This document shows positions 56,324-64,000 of a stretch of DNA of 64,000 nt, in pieces. The stretch is from contig CP104793.1 of assembly GCA_025916135.1 (NCBI GenBank), positions 3,224,001 through 3,288,000 of the forward strand. The letters run 5' to 3'. Each line of letters begins with the position of its first letter. The first letter of the stretch is position 1. Source of the stretch: Rhodobacteraceae bacterium D3-12 (GTDB lineage Bacteria > Pseudomonadota > Alphaproteobacteria > Rhodobacterales > Rhodobacteraceae). The notes under the pieces were generated by a model. It saw nothing but the letters and a program-made list of their open reading frames with translations. It made no database searches and had not been told where the DNA came from. Both the position numbers and the translations under genes were made by a program.

Positions 56324-56857
56324 TCAGCTTGAAAAGACCCGCTTGAACCAGCCCTTTTTCTTGCCGTCATCGGCGTCGCTCTCGGCCAGCTCATCGGCCT
56401 CGGCCTCATCTGCCGGGCCTTCGACGGCCTCCTGAAAGCGGGTGAAAAACTGATCCGCCATCTTCTTGGCAAAGCTGTCAATGATCCGGCTGCCCAGCTG
56501 CGCCAGCTTGCCACCGACCTTGGCGTCAACCACGTAAATCAACGCGGTGCCCCCGCCTTCGCCGTCTTCAAGCCGCACATCCGCGCCGCCCTTGGCAAAG
56601 CCCGCAGCCCCGCCCTTGCCCTCTCCGGTCAGGGTCAGGCTCTCGCCCTCCACCATATCCGACAGGGTCACGGTGCCCTTAAAGGTGGCCTTCACGGGGC
56701 CAACCTTCTGCACCACGGTGGCCTCGAACCCCTCCTCGGGGCTGCCGGTCAATTCCTGACAGCCGGGCACGCATTCCTTCAATACATCGGGTGATAGCAA
56801 TGCCGCCCAGACGGTGGCACGGTCGGCATCAATCTGCCGCGTCGCTTCAAGTTTCAT
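56324..56857 (-). CDS. coxG: CoxG family SRPBCC protein
   Basis: A 177-residue protein with an SRPBCC lipid/ligand-binding fold (MKLEATRQIDADRATVWAALLSPDVLKECVPGC and VDAKVGGKLAQLGSRIIDSFAKKMADQFF). An acidic linker and basic tail (GKKKGWFKRVFSS) follow and could contact the membrane. CoxG anchors CO dehydrogenase to the membrane in known systems. It is on the cox strand but separated from coxS by the propeller-like gene. Confidence 0.88.
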   Translation of the reverse strand: MKLEATRQIDADRATVWAALLSPDVLKECVPGCQELTGSPEEGFEATVVQKVGPVKATFKGTVTLSDMVEGESLTLTGEGKGGAAGFAKGGADVRLEDGEGGGTALIYVVDAKVGGKLAQLGSRIIDSFAKKMADQFFTRFQEAVEGPADEAEADELAESDADDGKKKGWFKRVFSS

Positions 56858-57000
56858 AGGTCCTCCCCGGACGATAAGGTGAACGCCCCTCTCCCCAGAG
56901 GGCCACAGAAGGCTACGGGACAGGCCCGCGATTCCAAGACTAATCCATGATTGGGCGCGGGTCTATGGCCGGACAGCGCTCAAGCGGCAAACAGCCCCGC

Positions 57001-58056
57001 TCACACCGGCTCATGCACCCCGTTCAACGCCATCTCGCGCTGCTCCACACTCTCATGCAGCCGCTCTGAACGGTCCGCCCCCACAACCCTGCGCCTGCGC
57101 ACCCAGAACAGCTTGCCCCAGCTCATCCATGTGCCCACCGACGGCGCCCCCGGATCGGTCGGGAACCGCGCCCGCCACCCCTCGGGCAAGGGCAGGCCGC
57201 AGCCCTCGGCCTTCTCCAGCATCCAGACCAGCGGGATGTTGGACAGGGGCCGCGCCGCATCGAACCCGCCCAGCTGTCCGCCGACATCGCCATGCGCGCC
57301 GGGAAACCACACCTGTTCCACCCGCGCCTCGCCCCCCTCGGGCGTGGTCCACATCTCGGGCGCAAAGGCCTCGCGCGTCTCATGCAGCGCCAGCGCGTGA
57401 TAGCCATGCCTGACAGACGGCCCCAGCGAATGATCATGAAACTGATGCGCCGGTTGCGACCATCGCCAGACCACAGGCCAGCGCAGCCCAAGCGCCTTGA
57501 CGGTGTCCCACACGCCAACCATGTCAATCGCAACCGCTTCATGACAATGCGCCGCGCGAAAGGCCTCCGCCGCCGCGCTTCCCGGCGTCACCTGATAGTG
57601 GCGATAGGCGATCTGCACATTGCGCTCGGTCGCGCTCGCATGATGCAACAATCCGATCTGATCTATCGCCCCGGCGAGCGAGCGCACCGCAAACGCACCC
57701 CGCGAATAGCCCATCAGGAAAATCTTGTCGCCCGTGCGATACCGCGACGCAAGATAGCTATAGGCCCGCCGGATCTGGGCGTTGATCCCGCGCCCCAGCA
57801 TCACGTCGCGCGCCGAGCGCCAATCCTGCCACTGCACACCCGCCTCGTAAAACACCGACACCGGCGCGCCGACCTGACTCAGCAACCGGTAGACCAACCC
57901 GGCGTTGCTCTCATTGCCCGGCAAAAGAGATGACATCGTGCCATCAAGGATAATCACATGAATGATCGGCCCGCGCCCACGTGCAAGCGCCGGCTTGCCG
58001 CCGCGCTGCCATGGCCTCAGCCAGTCAAATACCGATTTACCCCAACGCTTCAGCAT
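57001..58056 (-). CDS. DUF2235 alpha/beta-hydrolase domain protein
   Basis: A 351-residue protein with a DUF2235 domain. It has the nucleophile elbow GYSRGAFAVRSLAG near residue 117 and a later FPGAHGDVGGQ segment with candidate catalytic His/Asp. Relatives include type VI secretion phospholipases, but no secretion gene is near, so a housekeeping or cox-linked hydrolase is equally likely. Its start lies inside the last 20 bases of the second coxL-like gene, so the two are translationally linked. Confidence 0.83.
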   Translation of the reverse strand: MLKRWGKSVFDWLRPWQRGGKPALARGRGPIIHVIILDGTMSSLLPGNESNAGLVYRLLSQVGAPVSVFYEAGVQWQDWRSARDVMLGRGINAQIRRAYSYLASRYRTGDKIFLMGYSRGAFAVRSLAGAIDQIGLLHHASATERNVQIAYRHYQVTPGSAAAEAFRAAHCHEAVAIDMVGVWDTVKALGLRWPVVWRWSQPAHQFHDHSLGPSVRHGYHALALHETREAFAPEMWTTPEGGEARVEQVWFPGAHGDVGGQLGGFDAARPLSNIPLVWMLEKAEGCGLPLPEGWRARFPTDPGAPSVGTWMSWGKLFWVRRRRVVGADRSERLHESVEQREMALNGVHEPV

Positions 58057-60330
58057 CCTGTATCATCTTCCAAACCCGCTCCGGCGTGAAGGGCATATCG
58101 GCGCGCCGCACCCCCATATCCCAAAGCGCATCGCCGACCGCATTGGCCACCGCCGCCATCGCGCCCACGGTTCCGGCCTCGCCACAGCCCTTCATCCCCA
58201 TCGGGTTGGCCGTCGATGGCACCGGCACCGTGTCAAAACCGATCATCGGCAAATCCTGCGCCCGCGGCACCGCATAGTCCATGAAACTTGCCGTGAGCAA
58301 CTGCCCGTCTTCGTCATGCACGACACGCTCCATCAACGCCTGCCCGGCGCCTTGCGCGACCCCGCCATGCACCTGCCCTTGGGCCAGCAACGGGTTGATC
58401 AGGTTGCCAAAATCATCGGCCACATTATAGCGCACCAGCTCAACCAGCCCGGTCTCTGGATCAACCTCGACCTCGGCAAAATGGGCCCCGTTGGGAAAGC
58501 TCCGCCCCGGCAGGGTGGCGCGTTGCTCATGGGTCAGCAAATCCTCGCGTCCCTCGGCGCGTGCCATCTCCGCAACCTCCATCACCGTCGGGGTCATATT
58601 CGACCCCGGCGCACGAAATGTCTCGTCGTCAAAGCTCACGGCGCTGTCCTCAACCCCCATCTTGTCGGCGACAAAGGGGGTAAAGGCGGCGATCATCGCA
58701 TCGCGCGTGGCCAGCGTGGCATGTGATTGGGTGGTGACCGAGCGCGAACCGCCCGTGCCACCACCCTGTGCAATCAGGTCACTATCACCCTGAACCACTT
58801 CAATCTTTTCGGCCGCTATCCCCGTCTGATCGGACAGGAACTGCGCATGAACCGTTTCATGCCCCTGCCCGTTCGATTGGGCCCCGACGAAAAGCGATAC
58901 GCTACCGTTCTCGTTAAACACTACCTTCGCACCCTCGGAAGGATCGCCCAAAATACTTTCAATATAGTAACAAAGCCCAAGTCCGCGTTTTTTACCCCGC
59001 GCCTCGCTGTCTTCGCGCCGCTTGGCAAAGCCGGCCACATCGCCCAGCTCCTCGGCCCGGCGAAGCACGCGGGCAAACTCGCCCACGTCAATCACCTCCC
59101 CGGTGAGGCTGTTATAGGGAAAAGCCTCCGGTGCGATGAAATTGCGCCGGCGCAACTCTTCGCCGCTCACGCCCAACTCGCGTGCGGCCCGGTCCATCAA
59201 CCGCTCGATCAGGTATATCGCCTCGGGCCGCCCCGCCCCGCGATAGGCGTCCACCGGCACGGTGTTGGTGTAATAGCCCTCGGCCTGCAACCACGCCGCG
59301 CCCATGTCGTAAACCCCGGTCAAAACCCGGCTGAACAACCGTGTCTGGATCAAATGCGAAAACTGGCTGTTATAGGCGCCAAGGTTACAGCGCGTGTTGA
59401 CGCGATAGCCGGTGATCTTCAGATCCGCATCAAACGCCAACGCGGCGCTATGCTCCAAATCGCGCCCGTTTGCATCCGACAACATCGCCTCGCTGCGCGT
59501 GCTCATCCAGCGCACGGGCCGGTTCAGCATCCGCGCCGCCTGCGCCACAAGGAACTGCTCGGGATGGGGCTGGGCCTTCATGCCGAACCCGCCGCCGGTG
59601 TCCGGGTTGGTCACGCGAATATCTTCCGCCGCCATCCCCAAGGTCTTGGCCAAAGCCGCCTTCGGCCCCCAAACCCCCTGTGCATTGACGGCAAGGTGAA
59701 GCCGCCCGTCCTCTATCTCGGCGTAACAGCCACGCGGCTCCATCGACGCGACGATGACGCGGTTGTCCTCAACCTCCATCTCGACCACATGCGCCGCCGC
59801 CGCGAACGCCGCCTCGACGGCGGCCTCGTCGCCGATGCCATAGTCAAACGCCCGGTTACCCGGCACATCCTCATGCAGGTCCACACCCCCGGCCCGCGGC
59901 TGATGTTTACCGGCAATTCCTCGATCTCGGCCCAGATCGCCTCGGCGGCATCACGCGCCTGCGCTTCGGTCTCGGCCACGATCATGGCAATGATCTCACC
60001 AACATGGCGCACCCGGCCCTCGGCCATCAACGGGCGGCGCGGCATCGCCGATTTGCTGCCGTCGCGGTTCTCGATCCCCACGGCCTGCATCCCGCGCGTC
60101 ACACCCGCCTCGGCCAATCCCGCCGCGTCCAGCACAAGGTGAACCCCCGCCACCTCCCGCGCCGCGTCCAGATCAAGCGGACCTAAGCTGCCATGCGCCA
60201 CATCCGAGCGCAGGAAATGCACGACCAACGCGCCCTCTGGCGCAATATCGTCGACATAGCGCCCCTGCCCTGTCAGGAACCGCTGATCCTCAACCCGCCG
60301 CACCGATTGCGACTTGCCAAATTTTTCCAT
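58037..60330 (-). CDS. Second CoxL-like molybdopterin subunit with apparent frameshift
   Basis: The frame starting at 60330 (MEKFGKSQSVRRVEDQRFLTGQGRYVDDI) breaks near 59886-59890, and a second frame carries the rest. Adding one G/C in this five-base run restores GPGGVDLHEDVPGNRAFDY and a 764-residue protein. The active-site loop is [12 protein letters not shown] (form II), with VRWMSTRSEA and catalytic Glu in GCGEAGTVGA. No second CoxS or CoxM is encoded beside it. Either the frame or the partner subunits may be missing. Confidence 0.85.
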
Positions 60331-60464
60331 TGCGCGCGCCTGCCTCTTTCATGTCACCCATTGCGAATGAGCACGTTAACGCGCCCACCCGGCAGGGCAA
60401 TCCCGACGCCGCCTCTTTCTTGGAGAAAATGTTCAAATTCGCAACGTCACGACGCGCGCAAGGC

Positions 60465-61610
60465 TCACGCCTCCGGCGATGACCCCACCGCCAGCGTTAC
60501 AACCTCGCCCGGCCCGTAACCGTTGAACGCCGTCGCAATCGCCAGCGAATACGCCCCCATGCCGCGGAACAACACATAGTCCCCTTCCTTGAGGTCTTGC
60601 GGAAGGCAAACCGGCCCCGGCAAACAATCCAGACTGTCACAGGTCGGCCCGAACACCACCCGTTCCTGCGCCGTGCCCGCGCGGCTGTGGCCCTCGGGCG
60701 AGATCACCTCAACCCGGTCCGTGGGCGCAATATCGCGCAGCTCTGACAACGCGCCGTATATCCCGTCGTTCAGATACACCGCCCCGTCAGCCCGCAGCGA
60801 CTTCACCCGCGTCGCAAGGGTAAAACACTCCGCCACCATCGCCCGCCCCGGCTCACAGACCAGCTTGGGCGCGCCCGCACCAAACGCCGCGCGGGTTTCT
60901 GTGGCGATCCGCTCGAATATGGCCTCCAGATCGGGCGCACAGCCCGCCCGATGTGCCGCAAATCCGCCCCCCACATTCAGCCGCCCCAACCGCACATCTG
61001 CGGTTTTGGCGATGGCCGCACATTCACGGATATACGCGGCCCAGGCCTCCGGCTCGGCGCATTGCGTGCCGGGATGAAACGTCATCGCCGGGGCAAATCC
61101 GCGCTGCGCCGCGCGTCTCAGCAACGCCACCGCCTCCTCAGGCCCACAGCCGAATTTCGCCCCGAAATCATAGGCCGACCCCGCCACCGGCAACGCCAGC
61201 CGAACCGCCACCTCCTCACCGGGGAAGCGTGGCTGACCCAATTTGTCCAACTCACCCACAGTGTCGACCGACCACGAGACCACGCCTGCTGCAATGCCCG
61301 CCGCCACCTCCCGCGCCGAGCGCACAGGGTTGTTATAGTGCAAGACCGCCCCCGGCGCCGCCGCGCGCACCAACTCCATTTCCCTTGGACTGGCCACATC
61401 AAACGCCGCAATCCCCGCCGCGCTCAGGTTCTCCAAAACCATCGCCCCGGCGTTGGCCTTGACCGCATAGGTCACCAGCCCGTCAAACCCCGCCTGAAAC
61501 CGCCACGCCGTGGCCTGCAACACGGCAGGGTCGAAATACATCACCCCGTGGTCGGGCTGATGACGGCGCAAATGCGGGCGCGGATCGGTGAAACTCGGGT
61601 GGGAATACAT
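60465..61610 (-). CDS. Ornithine/lysine decarboxylase-type PLP enzyme (fold type III)
   Basis: A 381-residue decarboxylase. The PLP lysine is in LVTYAVKANAG near residue 50, the glycine-rich GRLNVGGGFAAH is near 200, and the active-site Cys lies in FGPTCDSLDCL. These are eukaryote-type ODC features. It would make putrescine from ornithine, or cadaverine from lysine. An Lrp gene is divergent across 110 bases and may respond to the amino acid. Confidence 0.87.
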   Translation of the reverse strand: MYSHPSFTDPRPHLRRHQPDHGVMYFDPAVLQATAWRFQAGFDGLVTYAVKANAGAMVLENLSAAGIAAFDVASPREMELVRAAAPGAVLHYNNPVRSAREVAAGIAAGVVSWSVDTVGELDKLGQPRFPGEEVAVRLALPVAGSAYDFGAKFGCGPEEAVALLRRAAQRGFAPAMTFHPGTQCAEPEAWAAYIRECAAIAKTADVRLGRLNVGGGFAAHRAGCAPDLEAIFERIATETRAAFGAGAPKLVCEPGRAMVAECFTLATRVKSLRADGAVYLNDGIYGALSELRDIAPTDRVEVISPEGHSRAGTAQERVVFGPTCDSLDCLPGPVCLPQDLKEGDYVLFRGMGAYSLAIATAFNGYGPGEVVTLAVGSSPEA

Positions 61611-61720
61611 GCTCTGCCTCGTGGTTTTGATTTCCTTTCAGCTTTGACCAAGATCATGTCGATTCCTCGCGTCACTTCTGCTATTTTGCCGGAAACTTAC
61701 GTCATAACGCCGAGACTCTC

Positions 61721-62155
61721 ATGCAAAACGACGAGATCGACACGGCCCTCCTGTCTCTTCTGGCCGAAAACGCCCGCGCCCCTGTCGCCACTCTGGCGCG
61801 CAAACTCGGGCTCGCACGCACCACGGTTCAAGCCCGGATCGACCGGCTCGAAACCCGCGGGGTGATCGCTGGCTACACCCTGCGCCTCGGCGCGCCCGCC
61901 CACCCGCCGATCCGCGCGACGGTGCTGATCTCGATCGAACCACGCAGCCAACCCACCGTGCTCGCGCGCCTGCGTGCGCTGCCAGCTGTCGAACAGGTCC
62001 AAACCACGACAGGCCGCTTCGACCTGATCGCCACCCTGACCGCGCCCGACACCGTCACCCTCGACGCCACCCTCGACAGCATCGCCGAGGCGAAAGGCGT
62101 GAAAAGTTCGGAAAGCCTGATCCATCTCACCAGCAAGATAGATCGCCGCGTTTAG
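61721..62155 (+). CDS. Lrp/AsnC family regulator
   Basis: A 144-residue regulator with an N-terminal helix-turn-helix (ARAPVATLARKLGLARTTVQARIDRLETRGVI) and a C-terminal RAM ligand-binding domain (VEQVQTTTGRFDLIATLTA). It is divergent from the decarboxylase gene and is likely its controller in response to an amino acid. Confidence 0.9.
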   Translation: MQNDEIDTALLSLLAENARAPVATLARKLGLARTTVQARIDRLETRGVIAGYTLRLGAPAHPPIRATVLISIEPRSQPTVLARLRALPAVEQVQTTTGRFDLIATLTAPDTVTLDATLDSIAEAKGVKSSESLIHLTSKIDRRV

Positions 62156-62161
62156 AGGGGG

Positions 62162-62363
62162 GCGCCTGCTGACGGCGTCGGCTGTTTGGAAGGGGTGCAC
62201 CGCTTGACGACGTCGGCGGTTTTAAAGAGGTTGCGCCGCCTTACGGCGTCGCTGGGGGGGGGGCCTCGCTTCGCTCGGCCCCCTAAAAGCCGCCAATGCG
62301 GCGCGACCACCCAATCGCGGCGTGTTTGGGTGGCGTCGGAATTTGGGTATTTTTGCCATTAAA
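62162..62363. repeat. Degenerate 35-bp tandem repeats merging into a family A repeat
   Basis: Three diverged copies of a unit about 35 bases long (GCrCCkSCTkACGRCGTCGGC followed by a GTTT-AA-GG tail) start at 62162, 62197 and 62233. The third passes into the GC-rich hairpin block (GGGGGCC/GGCCCCC around TCGCTTCGCTC) also seen near 43900. A GGGTATTTTTGCCATTAAAG stretch at 62345 resembles a variant of the 26-bp unit. There is no gene in 62156-62449. Confidence 0.6.
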
Positions 62364-62367
62364 GAGA

Positions 62368-62387
62368 GGGCAGAAGAATTTCTGCCC
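62368..62387 (-). terminator. Hairpin after the amidase gene
   Basis: A perfect 8-bp stem (62368-62375 with 62380-62387) with loop GAAT is followed on the minus strand by CTCTCTTTAAT. It lies about 60 bases beyond the amidase stop, in the convergent region with the Lrp gene. Confidence 0.6.
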
Positions 62388-62449
62388 CCGCCTCTCACCC
62401 AACCGCAAATACCAAATTCCCCGCCAACACCTTGGCCAAAGGTCAAAGC

Positions 62450-63853
62450 CTAGCGCGGCTCGATCGGCCCGAGATCAAACGCCAACTCGCGTTCGATCGC
62501 CGCGGCCACATCCAGACAGACAAGGTCATCCATCCGGTCGCCCACGATCTGCACGCCAAGCGGCACCGGAGCGCGCTCGAGTGTGCGCACGGTGGCGCCG
62601 GGCAGGCCCAGCAGGTTGAGGATGTAAAGGAACCGCTGCGCCTTCATGATCTCGGCCAGTGTTTCGGGCTCTTCGATATCCTGATCGGCGCGGAAGGGCG
62701 GCTGCCCCGAGACCGGCAGGATCAGCGCATCGACCGTATCAAACATCCGCGCCCATTCGCGCAGGATCTGCATGCGCCGCGCTTGCGCCGTCATGAACCC
62801 CTTCATGTCCGGCACACCGAACAGCTCGGCATAGCCGTCGATCACCCCCTGCACCGCATCCGAGCCGATCTCGCGGATCGTGTCGAGCATCATCACCGAG
62901 GTCTCGCCGTTCAGCACCTCGCCCCATGTCTGCGCCGCCTCGTTTGCCATTGGCGGCATGATCTCGACCACCTCAAGCCCGGCTTGTTTTGCCGCGCCCA
63001 CTGCCGCCTCGACCGCGCGGGCGACATCCGGGTCAACCCCATCGCCAAACGGGTCAACACACCAGCCCACCTTGAGCACCCGCCCCTCGCGCAGACGCCC
63101 GCTATCGCTCGCGGCGTTCCACAGCGGATCATGGGCCGAGCGCACCCGCAGCGGATCATAGGCCAGCCGCACATCGCCAACCTCGCGTGCGATCACGCCT
63201 TGCACGCTCATCATATTGGTGCTCATCGGCCGCTCGGCCGGGGCCGACGGGTTGAACGCCGGCACCCGCCCCATCGACGGGCGCAGCGTCGCCAAGCCAC
63301 AGCAATACGCCGGATACCGCAGACTTCCGCCCAGATCATTGCCATGGCCCAGCACGCCCATTCCCGCCGCCAAAGCCGACGATGCCCCGCCCGAGGAGCC
63401 ACCCGATGTGATCCCGGCATCATAGGGGTTCAATGTGCGCCCATAAATCGGGTTCGACGTGAAGAACCGCAAGCTGAACTCAGGGGTCGAGGTGCGCCCG
63501 ATCACCACCGCCCCGGCGTCGCGGATATTCTTCACCACCGGCGCATCCTCGGCACAGGGCGTCTCGTTCAATGCGGGCACACCGTTGGAATTTGGCAGGC
63601 CCTTGAAATCGACATTGATCTTAATCGTTGTCGGCAGACCCCAGAGCGGCGGCTTGTTTGCCGGCGGGTTGGCGTCCATCGCGTCGGCCTGTGCCATGGC
63701 CGCATCATCCAGCGGTTCAACCACGGCGCGCAACCCCGGCTCGCACGCCGCCACCCGGTCAAGATGGGCGCGCGTCACCTCGCGCACGCTGACCTCGCCT
63801 TTGGCCAGCGCCCCGGCGGTTTTTGTTGCACTCCAACGGATGATTTCGTCCAT
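62450..63853 (-). CDS. Amidase signature family protein
   Basis: A 467-residue amidase. The catalytic lysine is in GLPTTIKINVDFKG near residue 82. The Gly/Ser-rich motif TSGGSSGGASSALAAGMGVLGHGNDLGGSLR holds the two catalytic serines. It hydrolyses an amide or an amidated amino acid; the substrate is not known. Typical aryl-amidase and GatA relatives share this core, but with no gatB/gatC nearby it is not GatA. I chose the ATG at 63853 (MDEIIRWSATK). The remaining bases to the window end hold no clear gene. Confidence 0.9.
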   Translation of the reverse strand: MDEIIRWSATKTAGALAKGEVSVREVTRAHLDRVAACEPGLRAVVEPLDDAAMAQADAMDANPPANKPPLWGLPTTIKINVDFKGLPNSNGVPALNETPCAEDAPVVKNIRDAGAVVIGRTSTPEFSLRFFTSNPIYGRTLNPYDAGITSGGSSGGASSALAAGMGVLGHGNDLGGSLRYPAYCCGLATLRPSMGRVPAFNPSAPAERPMSTNMMSVQGVIAREVGDVRLAYDPLRVRSAHDPLWNAASDSGRLREGRVLKVGWCVDPFGDGVDPDVARAVEAAVGAAKQAGLEVVEIMPPMANEAAQTWGEVLNGETSVMMLDTIREIGSDAVQGVIDGYAELFGVPDMKGFMTAQARRMQILREWARMFDTVDALILPVSGQPPFRADQDIEEPETLAEIMKAQRFLYILNLLGLPGATVRTLERAPVPLGVQIVGDRMDDLVCLDVAAAIERELAFDLGPIEPR

Positions 63854-64000
63854 GGTCTCTCTCCCTCTCGCATGTCTGTTGCGCAAAACGCTACTACCGG
63901 GCGCGTAGGAAGGGAATGCGCATTCTGCGCCCGCCCGCCGCATCCGCCCTCATGCCGACCGCCACCCGATGATCGCAAGCGTCCGCCCAAGGAATACACC

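Noticed and set aside
1-64000. tRNA, rRNA, CRISPR, insertion sequence or prophage
   Set aside because: I found no recognisable tRNA or rRNA sequence, regularly spaced repeat array, transposase or phage gene, though short RNAs could escape reading by eye.

Overview
The window is a high-GC, densely coded alphaproteobacterial chromosome segment. It is most like a marine Rhodobacterales (Roseobacter-group) genome. The reasons are the gene families (CuyA/HpsN sulfonate genes, form II CoxL proteins, TAXI and DctPQM TRAP transporters, NirK/NirV and NorCBQD/NnrS denitrification genes), ATGA-type start/stop overlaps throughout, and interspersed GC-rich intergenic repeats. I saw no rRNA or tRNA gene, CRISPR array, transposase or phage gene.

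Layout. 0-3.2 kb: arsenate operon (ArsR-phosphatase fusion, GAPDH, ArsJ). 3.2-8.3 kb: C3-sulfonate module (divergent LysR, CuyA-like lyase, Asp/Glu-type racemase, HpsN-like dehydrogenase, YeiH-type exporter). 8.4-15.4 kb, minus strand: M81 (MlrC-like) gene followed by a complete dipeptide-type ABC importer. 15.8-27.7 kb: denitrification island with pseudoazurin-nirK-nirV, an NnrR-type regulator, an SDR/AraC pair, a DUF1858 protein, norCBQD, two small membrane proteins and nnrS. 27.8-33.3 kb: UspA, fused TRAP permease and TAXI binding protein, divergent from a class III aminotransferase. 33.3-38.0 kb: TetR regulator divergent from a tightly coupled four-gene operon (flavin monooxygenase, BASS transporter, epimerase, SDR). 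38-46.4 kb: single metabolic genes (CbiX-like, ArgE, DUF2478, ManC, D-amino-acid dehydrogenase, dipeptidase, SLAC1/TehA transporter). 46.5-50.3 kb: DctPQM TRAP operon and maleylacetoacetate isomerase. 50.9-60.3 kb: form II CO-dehydrogenase-like genes (coxS-coxL-coxM), coxG, and a second CoxL-like gene overlapping a DUF2235 hydrolase. 60.4-63.9 kb: ornithine-type decarboxylase with divergent Lrp, and an amidase.

How parts work together. The ars genes would convert arsenate plus glyceraldehyde-3-phosphate to an unstable arseno-ester and export it. The sulfonate genes would take dihydroxypropanesulfonate to sulfolactate and cysteate to pyruvate plus sulfite and ammonia, with sulfite or sulfate export. 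The nir/nor genes reduce nitrite to NO and N2O, with NO-responsive control suggested by two candidate FNR/NnrR-type boxes.

Five genes carry apparent one-base losses, each at a G/C position (three next to runs of only one to three G or C, two in five-base runs). Restoring one G or C rejoins a full-length protein in every case. I read this as a probable base-calling artefact, though real inactivation cannot be excluded from sequence alone. The least explained parts are the FMO-BASS-epimerase-SDR operon, the orphan CoxL-DUF2235 pair, and the two small membrane proteins between norD and nnrS.
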